Source: Micromonospora sp. FIMYZ51 (GTDB lineage: Bacteria > Actinomycetota > Actinomycetes > Mycobacteriales > Micromonosporaceae). From it: a stretch of 64,000 nt of DNA. Location of the stretch: positions 4,774,001 through 4,838,000 of the forward strand of contig NZ_CP134706.1 in the NCBI RefSeq assembly GCF_038246755.1, in the 5' to 3' direction. The notes under the pieces are model-generated. The model worked only from the letters and a program-made list of their open reading frames with translations, ran no database searches and was not told the DNA's origin. The translations under genes and the position numbers were made by a program. Shown piece after piece: positions 9,566 through 17,696 of this stretch; position 1 is the stretch's first letter, and the number at the start of each line of letters is the position of its first letter.

Positions 9566-10096
9566 TCAGTTTCCCGACGAACCCAGCCCCCGCGCCTGCC
9601 CGATCGCCGCTTCCGCAGCCTGCTGCACCGCGCCACAACGCTGCACCACCAGCACCAGGACCTGCTTCACGCCGTCGAGAGACTGCAGAAGCGGGCCCGG
9701 CTGCCCGCCCCGCAGCACCGTACCGACGAGTTGCCGGGCCTGATCGACATGACCGATCGTCGCAGTTGTGGCTTCACGGGCACCGGCAATCGCCTGCTGC
9801 ACCTGCGCCAACCTGGAGATGGTCTCCTGCGGAGTGGCAGCCTCCCGAGGCACACTCGCGGCAGCGGTAGCCGCCTCACCCACCGTCCCGGCGGCCCCAC
9901 CCAGCCCCGCCTGAACAGCGGAAATCGAGACACGAACCCGCGTCATCCCCGCCGCGACCGCCGCGAACCCCGCACCCACCGCCCGGGCAGCGACCTGCTG
10001 AACCTGATGATCAGCCGCCGCGGTGAGACTCTGCGCCCGCTCCAGACCCGCAGTCACCGCCCGCACCTCGCCAGAGACCTCCTCCACGCTCGACAC
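9566..10096 (-). CDS. DUF6244 family protein upstream of toxin
   Basis: A 176-residue, Ala-rich, helical protein (MSSVEEVSGEVRAVTAGLER, later repeated short helices) without signal peptide or membrane segment. The size and composition fit DUF6244, a family seen in Micromonosporaceae just upstream of polymorphic toxin genes. It resembles WXG100-like helical hairpins that chaperone or carry type VII secreted toxins. Its stop is 39 bases before the toxin start, so the two are almost certainly co-transcribed. The start is GTG with no strong ribosome-binding site; a GTG four codons further down is an alternative. The role as carrier is inferred. Confidence 0.62.
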   Translation of the reverse strand: MSSVEEVSGEVRAVTAGLERAQSLTAAADHQVQQVAARAVGAGFAAVAAGMTRVRVSISAVQAGLGGAAGTVGEAATAAASVPREAATPQETISRLAQVQQAIAGAREATTATIGHVDQARQLVGTVLRGGQPGPLLQSLDGVKQVLVLVVQRCGAVQQAAEAAIGQARGLGSSGN

Positions 10097-10436
10097 GAAT
10101 CAACCACCCCAACCGAGAACCGACTCCGAACCCAGCAACCTACCCGGCCACATCACCTCCCGGCGATACACCGCCATCGAACAACTGACCGCAGCCATGC
10201 CGCCTCCTCCCGCTTCAGACTGGCCGAGCCAGTAGGAACTTCCAGCACCGGGATGCCGACAGCGAAGGTCGGGCTTAGGGCTACATGTTGAACCAGCTCA
10301 CCGGGGCCGGTCAGCTCGCGCCATCGGAGCACCACACACGGGTCCGTCTCCCCGAGGACGCAGCCAAAGTGGACATCCGAATCGCACGCCGGCGATCTAC
10401 GCTGAGGGCTGATGACTCGGGCTTGCGGGAGGGTGA

Positions 10437-10805
10437 ATGCCTACGGCGGCGGACTATCTCGCGATCACCCCGTCCGCAGCCCGTGCCCAATGGCACTCGA
10501 TCGTCGTACGCCCATGGGCGGCCGAGGGCCGTCGGCAGGTCGCCTTCACCCCGGTGGAGACGCTGCTGTGCTTGGCCGCGAGCCTGCTGGTCGACCACCG
10601 CCGCTACGGCGGTTCGACGGCGCACCGTGCCGAGGAGCCGGTCCCCAGCCTCATCGCCGCAGGCGAATCCCAGACAACGGAATTCAAGTCCAGCGCCCGA
10701 TGGAACCCCCATACCAGCCAGTACGAGGATGCTACTACCAGCGAGCCCGATTTGGTCGCCAGGGGCATCGACATCTTCCACTTTCTTCTTGGCGTCCTTG
10801 CCGGG
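10437..10805 (+). pseudogene. chimeric remnant: HNH-endonuclease-like N-terminus joined to AlbA_2-domain fragment
   Basis: From the ATG at 10437 (preceded by GGGAGG) the frame reads MPTAADYLAITPSAARAQWH, VVRPWAAEGRRQVAFTPVET and LLVDHRRYGGSTAHRAEEPV. This resembles the N-terminus of a family of actinomycete endonuclease-like proteins. At about residue 72 it changes abruptly to LIAAGESQTTEFKSSARWN, the opening of an AlbA_2 (Schlafen-like) DNA-binding domain. It then degenerates, although the frame stays open to 11258. Two truncated genes thus seem fused by deletion. A CTCCCTGC/GCAGGGAG hairpin at about 10827-10849 follows. Confidence 0.5.
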
Positions 10806-10849
10806 CGGTTGTCAAGCGTCCACCGCACTCCCTGCCATCCTTGCAGGGA

Positions 10850-11666
10850 GTTATTGGTGTCAACTTCATCCACTCGACCCGCCTCGCTTTCGCCGGTCGT
10901 AGTCCGCTGGTCCAGGGGGCCAACCTCCGGCCCGGCGCAGCCCGTCCGGCAGCCGGTTCGCCGGCGGAGCGGTGGCCATGGGCGCTCTGATTGGCAGCGG
11001 CGTGGCGGGCGTCGCCGGTGCTCCATAGCCCCTCCTAGCCTCCGGAGCGGTGCTGGCCGGCGTGGTCAGCGTGTTCCTCAGGAGTCCAGCGACCGGCTCC
11101 AGCTGTTTCTTGCGGTGCTCAATCCGTGCGGTGGTGGTCCGAGCGCCGCGATCGCAGGCGGCGAGACAGCGCGAAATCCCAGCGCTGCGCCTGCTGTGTG
11201 CCGAACCACCTTCGGTCGACTCGGGGGCAGCGTTCATGAGGCCGCTGACGGGCGGTGACAGGGCACCGGAACAACTGCACCCAGCCGGCGGTAAACCGGG
11301 CTGCCTACACGAACACGCATGTCGACGGCCGCGGCGCTGCCGGTCGTGATCATTCCCTCTTGAGATTTGGCTGAACCACCCGCTCAAGACAGGTGTGTAG
11401 GCCCAACGGTCGATGCGAGCGCTACAGATCGCCCTAGATGGGTCTCGACTGAGGAACGATCACGACCTGTGAATTCACCTCGTGATCTCAATACTGTCGG
11501 GAGCCCGATAGCGGGAGGCCGTAACCTCCACTATTTCCCCTGATCAACCGCCATATGACGACAGACGATCTTGCGCATGCGCAGGTGGCTTACGCCTGGT
11601 GGACTTGCCAAAGGTGATGCTTATCTTCAAGCTTCGTAACGCATCGCACGCGGTCCGGAACGGAAT
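10850..11666. other. decayed intergenic region
   Basis: About 800 bases without a supportable gene on either strand. Several open frames exist, but their residue composition (Arg/Pro/Gly/Cys-rich) is typical of non-coding GC-rich DNA. It separates the toxin module from the Scr1-type regulator. Confidence 0.4.
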
Positions 11667-12071
11667 GTGAAGGTGACTCAGAAGATGGCGCATAGTCGAA
11701 TGGACGTTCGCCGAGGTGAGAGTCGTAACGGCGCAGGCCGTGATGGGCTCGGAGACGAGTTGCTGGTGGTGACGTTGCGCTGGAGGAGGGCTCTCCCGCG
11801 CCACAGGCGGCTCTCAAGGCCAAGCCGTGGTGGAGGCTGGAGGACGGGTGCCGCGCCGGCGCTCACCCACCGGGCCATCTGCGTAGTCCTCATTGCGCAG
11901 ATGACCACGAAGCCTTGGGTCGGCGCACTCGGCGCCTTGGCGATCACCCTCCCCGTTTTCGTCGGGCGGCTAAACATTCGGATCATCGCAGTGGCCGACG
12001 ACCCGACGCTGCCTACGTCCGAGAGCGAGTCGGATTTTCTTGAGAAGGCGACGACCAACCTCGACTCATAG
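11667..12071 (+). CDS. hypothetical protein with C-terminal membrane hairpin (doubtful)
   Basis: A 134-residue frame whose C-terminal half looks coding: AICVVLIAQMTTKPWVGALG and ALAITLPVFVGRL form two hydrophobic segments, followed by an acidic tail DDPTLPTSESESD. The N-terminal half is Arg-rich and may not be translated, so the true start may be internal. It converges with the Scr1-type regulator, with the stops overlapping by a few bases. No family is recognised. The call rests on the hydrophobic hairpin only. Confidence 0.3.
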   Translation: MKVTQKMAHSRMDVRRGESRNGAGRDGLGDELLVVTLRWRRALPRHRRLSRPSRGGGWRTGAAPALTHRAICVVLIAQMTTKPWVGALGALAITLPVFVGRLNIRIIAVADDPTLPTSESESDFLEKATTNLDS

Positions 12072-12986
12072 CCCCGGTCTCGCGACTGGCCTCATGGTGA
12101 GAGAAGTCGTCTGTCCCGAAATGCTTTCCAGCATCTCGGTTAACGATTGGCCGGCGTCCCCGTAACGATCTGCCGTCCGTCGTAGGTTCTCAAAGGTCGC
12201 CTTGTATTTACTGACCGCAGATTTCTCATCGACGAAGGCCGTGTCGTTTCTGGCGTTGTCCAGGTAGACGATACTCGCGTCTTCCGGCGAACTAAATTCG
12301 AGTATCGAGAAAGGCCCGTTCATGCCGATGTGGCCGTCACTTGTGTCCGGAACGACAACGATTGTGGCGAGGTCCCGCTCCAGGATTTGGATGAGATGTT
12401 GTAGCTGCTCGCGCATGATCTCAATATTTCCCAGCGTGCGGCGCAGCGCCGACTCGTCAATCGCCACCCGCAGCTGCGAAGCATCGAGTCTGCCGAGGAC
12501 CCGGGCTTGCCTCTGCTGCCTAATCTTCACTCGCGAGGCGATCTCGTCAGGGTGCAGCTCCGTTGTGGCAGTGGCTTCGATGATCGCGTGCGCGTACGCG
12601 GGCGTCTGCAGGAGTCCCGGCACGTACAGGGGGTGGAAGTGGCTCGCTCTCACGGCGGCGTCCTCGTACCCGAGGAACTCCATGTAGGCCGGCGTCAGGA
12701 GGTCCCGATGTTCACCAGCCCAGTGGTGTTGTCGCGCCTGGCGGGCGAGTTCCAGCATCTCGCGTACCTCGTCGGCGTCCGTCACCCCGTAGTAGTCAAG
12801 AAGATACCGGAGGTCATTGGCGGCAATACTAACGAATCCGCTTTCGATCCGGACAAGTTTGGAAATCGACCATTCCATCCCTCGTCGGACCTGTTCGAGG
12901 GTGTATTGGTTCTCTTCGCGGAGTTTGCGCAGCCTTAGCCTAAGGCGTCGGCGTGCGATTGTCGCCCCAAGATTTTCTGTCGCCAT
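12066..12986 (-). CDS. Scr1 family (HTH-DUF5753) transcriptional regulator
   Basis: About 306 residues. An N-terminal XRE helix-turn-helix (LRKLREENQYTLEQVRRGME, WSISKLVRIESG) is followed by the DUF5753 domain: FHPLYVPGLLQTPAYAHAII, RQQRQARVLGRLDASQLRVA and IDESALRRTLGN are its usual blocks. These actinomycete regulators act with small DUF397 proteins as antitoxin-like pairs affecting development or stress. The ATG at 12986 is favoured over the GTG at 12992 because AAGGGG is well placed. A palindromic operator candidate sits 28 bases upstream. The DUF397 partner gene lies about 340 bases away on the opposite strand rather than directly downstream as usual. Confidence 0.9.
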   Translation of the reverse strand: MATENLGATIARRRLRLRLRKLREENQYTLEQVRRGMEWSISKLVRIESGFVSIAANDLRYLLDYYGVTDADEVREMLELARQARQHHWAGEHRDLLTPAYMEFLGYEDAAVRASHFHPLYVPGLLQTPAYAHAIIEATATTELHPDEIASRVKIRQQRQARVLGRLDASQLRVAIDESALRRTLGNIEIMREQLQHLIQILERDLATIVVVPDTSDGHIGMNGPFSILEFSSPEDASIVYLDNARNDTAFVDEKSAVSKYKATFENLRRTADRYGDAGQSLTEMLESISGQTTSLTMRPVARPGL

Positions 12987-13013
12987 GCGCACACCCCTTG
13001 CTCAGGCTTTATG

Positions 13014-13046
13014 CAAGTTGCAGTACGGAAATACGTTCTGCACTTG
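13014..13046. promoter_or_regulatory. imperfect palindrome, candidate operator of Scr1-type regulator
   Basis: CAAGTTGCAGTACG and CGTTCTGCACTTG flank a six-base spacer. They are inverted copies apart from one extra T and one mismatch. The site lies 28-60 bases upstream of the regulator start, where a -10/-35 region would be, which suggests autoregulation. Confidence 0.45.
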
Positions 13047-13328
13047 AGGTCGTGTAGGTAGCAAACTGCGTATGTTCTTGTTGCTTTAATCTATCAGAGC
13101 ATGGTCGACGGCCTTTAGGCTGGTGGCCGTAAACGATAGACGTTAAATCCAAAAATCTTTATCCGCTGATATGCTCGAAACAAGGGCGCCGCTGCGGGGA
13201 ATATCCAAGAAGACTGCCTGGCGGACTGAACTCATGAACCGTAAGTGCAGAGTCCCGGAGTCGTGGAACTTCCATTGTCTAGCGGAACCGGCGGCTCGAC
13301 GGTCAGGGTTAACCCGGAGGAGGGTTTC

Positions 13329-13532
13329 GTGAAGGACAACAGCCCGCGTTGGAGGCGGCGCAGCTCCCGATGCCAGCAGGAGACATGCGTCTACGTGACG
13401 GGGTACGACACTCACGTGGAGGTCGACAACGGCCCCGATGACACCGCAACTCTCCGCTTCAGCGCCTCTTCCTGGAGTGGCTTCGTCCGGGCCATCCGAG
13501 CAGGCGAGATGCTCCGCCGGCAGATTCACTGA
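13329..13532 (+). CDS. DUF397 domain-containing protein
   Basis: A 67-residue protein reading PRWRRRSSRCQQETCVYV, then LRFSASSWSGFVRAIRAGEM. The W+.SS+C....CV.V opening and the W..FV..I+.G ending define DUF397. The GTG start at 13329 follows GGAGGAGGG; a longer frame begins at 13245 but is not conserved. DUF397 proteins are the small partners of Scr1-type HTH-DUF5753 regulators, proposed to form toxin-antitoxin-like pairs. Here the partner is divergent and about 340 bases away. Confidence 0.85.
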   Translation: MKDNSPRWRRRSSRCQQETCVYVTGYDTHVEVDNGPDDTATLRFSASSWSGFVRAIRAGEMLRRQIH

Positions 13533-14141
13533 CGCCACCTCCCATGTCCTCCGAGGCGCCCGGCGCCGAGCACAACGTTCTCGATAGCTTCCGGTGCCCG
13601 GGAGCCTCCCGCCACGTTTGGCCCGGACCAGGCGGTTTGGCTCGTAACCCTAGGCGCTAGGCAAGGTGGTCACAAGGCAGCCACGGCTGATGCGCACTCG
13701 CATTGATTGGCCTCCTAGCCTGACGAAAGATTCTGCTGTCGGTCCTGGACATCCGTGACTTCTATTCGCGCGGACTCAACGCACAGATGCGGCTCTCGCT
13801 GCCACCCGGGACGAACCTCCTTCTGGGTCGATTCGGCAGGACAGGAGGGCCGCGTCTGGCGAGGAAGCCGCCGCCCCAGAGCTCGCATAACGACAACGGA
13901 CCGCTCTCAGGTCGCGCCGCGCAGCGTCACCGCGAGATGATGTCGGATATCTGACTGGAGAAAGTGATATTGCCGGGGCGCAGTATCAAGAAGCTGAGGC
14001 CGCCGACTTGTGACCCAGGCGCACTTCTCGTTCCGTACGAGTCGCGAACCCGGGTGTCTGACGACAACGACATCCCCTCACAACCAGCAGCTCGCCTCAC
14101 GAGGGTGCCGAGTGCTGGAAGTGCCTAGCCTGCTTCCTCGT
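13533..14141. other. intergenic region without recognised gene
   Basis: About 600 bases with no supported gene. Short open frames on both strands have no start context or recognisable protein pattern. Confidence 0.4.
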
Positions 14142-14965
14142 TCACCTCGTCAAGGCAATGCGGTGTCTGCGGAAAAGACTGTCGAAGAAGGCCGTGACCA
14201 GCGGGCGCGCCTGGCCCTCGTCGTGGAGTTCGTTCGTGCCGAATCGGTACACCTCGTAGCCGGCGAGGGTGAGGTCACGGCTGGCTGCCATCGTGCGGGC
14301 GTACTCGTTGCCGTCCGGGAGCCAGCGCCGCTGGCCGTCTGCGGCCTCACGCTCGCTTGCGTAGTGCGTTTGCCCGTCGACCTCCAGCACGATGCGGGCA
14401 CCTGCCGGGGCAAGTAGTAAGAAAGTCCATGCGGAACTGCGCCAGCGCGTCCTTCCCGCGGGTCTTCACGGTCTTCGGGTCCCAGTGGCGCCGCACCTCG
14501 GGCAGGAGAGCCGGAAGTTTCCTGCAGGGTGGAACGGTAGATCTCGTGGTACAGCTTGAACAAAAGCAGCTGATGCCTCGAGCCTGGCGGCACGCTGCTG
14601 CCGAGCCGTTGATACAGCTCCCGCTTGGCCTGGTGATCGTCCTTGACCTGGCGGGTGTCCGACCACCAACTCTGCAGATCACACCAACGCAGGCCCCCGG
14701 ACCCGACAGGTCGGTCGTAGACGAGGACATCCCCGGTGGGATCCACCACCTCGACATCGCTGTCGATGACGTCGATGAGCCGCAGATCCGGCTTTCTCGC
14801 GCACGCGAAGATGAGCTGCTTGGGCCTGCCGGCCCTCGACCCAGTGGCTACCAGGTGGAAGGTCGCGTGTGTGGTGGTGACGACGACGTTGAGGGGGAGC
14901 CGAGTTGGTTGATCAGCCAGGTCCACCGCTCCACGGCGATCGTGTCGTCTGGCTTCGGCACGCAT
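14142..14965 (-). pseudogene. nuclease-fold (DUF559-like) protein gene with two frameshifts
   Basis: Three successive minus-strand frames together give one protein. Frame 1 from the ATG at 14965 runs through RPKQLIFACARKPDLRLIDV and HQLLLFKLYHEIYRSTL. A shift near 14525 leads to LPALLPEVRRHWDPKTVKTRG and ALAQFRMDFL. A second shift near 14420 (one extra A in TTTCTTACTACTTGCC) leads to LEVDGQTHYASEREAADGQ and YEVYRFGTNELH to the stop at 14142. The VLEVDGxxHY segment resembles restriction-endonuclease-fold proteins of the DUF559 type. The start overlaps the stop of the upstream CPBP gene as TGATG, so the two were translationally coupled before decay. Confidence 0.65.
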
Positions 14966-15260
14966 CAGCCGCGAGGGCTGGTTGGGCGGGTCGGCTCCAC
15001 CTGCTCGTTGCCGTCGTCAGTGTCGTGCTGAAGGTGAGGGCGTCCGGCGAGCGGGTACGGCATTTGTCCTGTGTGGTGGGTGATGCCTATGGCGCGGGCT
15101 ATCAGATTGGTGGTGAGTGTGTAGATGGCGACGGTGGCGGCGATGCCGGCGGCTATGGGCCAGGGCGCTGCGGTGGCGTTGATGGTGGGGTCAGTGGCTG
15201 CGGCAGTTCCGGTGGCGAGGGCGAGGACGGCGGTGAGGGCGTTTTGGGTGAGGTGGTAGG
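14965..15260 (-). pseudogene. CPBP family membrane protease, C-terminal part cut off by IS3 element
   Basis: From the target duplication the frame reads YHLTQNALTAVLALATG and APWPIAAGIAATVAIYTL and ends ...PTSPRG at a TGA (14965-14967). It holds two further hydrophobic segments. Joining it to the N-terminal part across one copy of the AGG target duplication restores a single open frame with GGLEAALAYHLTQNALT at the junction, giving about 332 residues. This fragment now has no start of its own. Confidence 0.75.
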
Positions 15261-15324
15261 TGAGGTTCCCCCGGTAGCTCGGAGGCTTTCGATCATGCTC
15301 TGATGGAGCTGAAGGGAGTCATCC

Positions 15325-15636
15325 GTGGCAGCACCGAAGAAGTACCCCGATGAGCTGCGTGAACGTGCGGTGCGCTTGTATCGGGAGTCGGACCCGAAGC
15401 CCGTGATCCGCCAGCTGGCCCGCCAGCTTGGGGTGCATCACGAGGCGTTGCGGAACTGGATCCGCCAGGACGAAGCCGACCGTGGGCAGCGTGACGACCG
15501 GCCCACGACCTCCGACTTGGAGGAGCTGCGCCGCCTGCGGCGGGAGAACGCCGAGCTGAAGCGCGCCAACGAGATACTGAAGGCCGCGTCGGCTTTTTTC
15601 GCCTCGGAACTCGACCCAACCCGGCGACGGTCGTGA
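15325..15636 (+). CDS. IS3 family transposase OrfA
   Basis: A 103-residue helix-turn-helix protein of the IS3 OrfA type. It begins MAAPKKYPDELRERAVRLYR and contains IRQLARQLGVHHEALRNWI, ending in a leucine-zipper helix LEELRRLRRENAELKRANEI. It binds the element's inverted repeats. The frame crosses TTTTTT at 15594-15599 just before its end. Slipping one base back there enters the orfB frame without a stop, giving the OrfAB fusion transposase typical of the family. Confidence 0.92.
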   Translation: MAAPKKYPDELRERAVRLYRESDPKPVIRQLARQLGVHHEALRNWIRQDEADRGQRDDRPTTSDLEELRRLRRENAELKRANEILKAASAFFASELDPTRRRS

Positions 15637-16580
15637 CGCTCGTCGACGAGCTGCGCGATCGCTTCGGGGTCGAGCCCGTCCTCCGGGTCCTGGGCGTAGC
15701 CGTCTCCACCTACTACGGCTGGCTCGCCCAAGCCGCGAATCCGTCCGCTCGGCGCCGCGAGGACGCGGAACTGGCGGTCGAGATCGCCGAGATCCACGAG
15801 GTCTCCGGCGCCACCTACGGCAGTCCGCGGGTGCACGCCATGCTGCGCCGCCAAGGCCGCCAGGTGGGCCGCAAGCGGGTCGAGCGGTTGATGCGTACCG
15901 CCGGACTGCAAGGGGCGTTCCTGCGCAAGAAGTGGCGCATCCCCTCGACCCGGTCGAACCCAAAGGCGACACCGGCACCGGATTTGGTCAACCGGCAGTT
16001 CACCGCTGCGGCACCGAACCGGCTGTGGGTCGCCGACGCCACCCGCATCCCCTGCGGCGAGGGCGTGTTCTGGCTCGCCGCCGTGCGGGATGTCTTCTCC
16101 AACCGCATCGTGGGCTGGCGGTGTTCCGACCGCTGCGACACCGACCTGATCCTCGGCGCCCTCGAATACGGCATCTGGTCGCGTGACGTCCGCGACGGGC
16201 AACTGATCCACCACTCGGACAGGGGCTCGAACTACACGTCGTTCCGCTTCGCGCAACGCCTGGCTGACAACGGAATCTTGCCCTCGATGGGGTCGGTCGG
16301 CGACAGCTTCGACAACGCCCTGATGGAGAACTTCTGGTCGACGTTGAAGATCGAGTTGGTCTACCGCAACTCGTGGCGGACCCGCGACGAGGCGGAGAAC
16401 GCGATCTTCAGCTACATCGACGGGTGGTACAACACCCGGCGCATCCAGAAAGACCTCGGCTGGCGATCCCCAGACGAGTACGAAGCCGCCTGGCACACCC
16501 GCCCGCAAGGCCCCGACGGTCACCAGGCCCAGCAGGACGAGGCAACTATCGTTCAGCCTGAGCCCACCGGCGCCAGGTAA
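15633..16580 (+). CDS. IS3 family transposase OrfB (DDE integrase domain)
   Basis: A 315-residue rve integrase-core protein. It has an HTH_21 region (EIHEVSGATYGSPRVHAMLR) and the DDE triad: WVADATRIPCGEG for the first Asp, HHSDRGSNYTSFRFA for the second, and SFDNALMENFWSTLKIEL for the Glu. It ends close to the right inverted repeat. It lies in the -1 frame relative to orfA and is probably made mainly as an OrfAB fusion by frameshifting at the T6 run. The GTG at 15633 would allow separate synthesis. Confidence 0.93.
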   Translation: MTLVDELRDRFGVEPVLRVLGVAVSTYYGWLAQAANPSARRREDAELAVEIAEIHEVSGATYGSPRVHAMLRRQGRQVGRKRVERLMRTAGLQGAFLRKKWRIPSTRSNPKATPAPDLVNRQFTAAAPNRLWVADATRIPCGEGVFWLAAVRDVFSNRIVGWRCSDRCDTDLILGALEYGIWSRDVRDGQLIHHSDRGSNYTSFRFAQRLADNGILPSMGSVGDSFDNALMENFWSTLKIELVYRNSWRTRDEAENAIFSYIDGWYNTRRIQKDLGWRSPDEYEAAWHTRPQGPDGHQAQQDEATIVQPEPTGAR

Positions 16581-16610
16581 CCAACCCTCCGGCCAACCGG
16601 GGGAACCTCA

Positions 16611-17316
16611 AGGCGAGGGCGGCTTCGAGTCCGCCGGTGCGGGTGGTGAGCCAGCCGAGGGCGATGCCGATGGTCAGTACGGCGAGGGTGCCCCATGGTC
16701 CACCGTTGGTGCCGTGTAGCGCGGTGAAGATGACGGCTTGCACGCTGATGGCGGGCCAGGGCGAGTGGGTCAGGCGGCCGATCGCTTGGAGGATGACGCC
16801 TCGGGCGACGTACTCCTCGGCGGCGACCTGGGCGACGATGAGTACGAGCAGGATCGTGAGGATGGTGAGGTAGGGGCCGGGGCCGGTCCAGGTCGAGGGT
16901 TGCTCCTGCGCCGGTGCGGCTTCGATGCCGACGATGACGGCGGTGAGGCTTCCGAGGCAGGCCGCGAGGACGATGCAGGTGGCGGCGATAGCCAGGCAGA
17001 GAGCTAGCCAGGGCCAGCGTAGCCGTCCGGTGACGCTGCTCAGGGTGCCGATACGACGTCCCTCGCCGCAGCGGATGATCAGCAGGGTCACGGGCAGGAT
17101 GCAGGCGATCGCGGCGAAGGACAGGACCAGTTCGGTGTAGTGCCCCAGGACGGGCAGCCCGTCCGGGGCAACACGCTCCATGGTCAGGATGAAGGTGAGC
17201 GGGACGATCTGGGTGGCGACCAGCACGGCCAGCGCGGTCAGCAGTGACCGGCGTCGGGAGATGTGGTGGGTGAGCCGGTGGTAGGGGGTGCCGGCCGGCG
17301 GCACGAACGAGCGCAT
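16611..17316 (-). pseudogene. CPBP family intramembrane metalloprotease, N-terminal part
   Basis: From the ATG at 17316 the protein has several transmembrane helices (LLTALAVLVATQIVPLTFIL, FAAIACILPVTLLIIR, LCLAIAATCIVLAACLG). It then has the CPBP/Abi motif EEYVARGVILQAIGR, with the paired glutamates and the arginine, and VQAVIFTALHG with the second-motif histidine. The family comprises membrane metalloproteases such as CAAX processing enzymes and bacteriocin self-immunity proteins. The frame is cut after GGLEAALA by the IS3 element and then reads into IS sequence to 16546. The gene was the second-last member of a long minus-strand train. Confidence 0.85.
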
Positions 17317-17396
17317 AGCTGACGGTTCTCCATGGTGCTGATGGGCGTGATCTCGGTCCGGTGATGTCCGGGTGGTGACGAGCAGGAGTGGGCCGA

Positions 17397-17615
17397 TCAT
17401 GGGTCGGCGCCGCCTGGTGGGAAGCCGGTGTTGTCGGCGGCGGGTGGGGTGGTCATGACGAGGTGTCGTACGGCGCAGCGCACGCAGGGCAGTGCCGTGT
17501 CCCGTCGGGTGTCGGCGATGTGACGTCCGATGCTGGTCGGGTGCGGCGGGGTGGGCTCGTCGGCGAGGTGCAGGTGTAGGGCGATCGCCGCGATGACCGC
17601 CAAGGCGTGGAACAC
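17397..17615 (-). CDS. small hypothetical protein
   Basis: A 72-residue frame from a GTG, MFHALAVIAAIALHLHLADE, then a Cys-x2-Cys pair in ALPCVRCAVRHLV and a Pro/Gly-rich tail. The first 18 residues are hydrophobic and could be a membrane anchor. It sits in the minus-strand gene train 80 bases upstream of the CPBP start and 81 bases downstream of the lipoprotein stop. No family is recognised; the support is position, frame and composition. Confidence 0.45.
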   Translation of the reverse strand: MFHALAVIAAIALHLHLADEPTPPHPTSIGRHIADTRRDTALPCVRCAVRHLVMTTPPAADNTGFPPGGADP

Positions 17616-17696
17616 GAACGGGATGGCCTTTCGGACAGTGGTGACCGTCGGCGGGCTCAGCGCTGCGGGCGGCGGCCGGCCGGAGGGTGGCGGCGT

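Larger units (their letters stand above)
15261..16610 (+). mobile_element. IS3 family insertion sequence, complete, 1350 bp
   Basis: The ends are imperfect inverted repeats starting TGAGGTTCCCCCGGT at 15261 and, reversed, TGAGGTTCCCCCGGT at 16610. Over 25 bases 22 match. A 3-bp direct repeat AGG flanks the element (15258-15260 and 16611-16613). It carries overlapping orfA and orfB with a run of six T for -1 frameshifting. It disrupts a CPBP protease gene. The intact repeats, target duplication and genes indicate a recent insertion. Confidence 0.93.
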
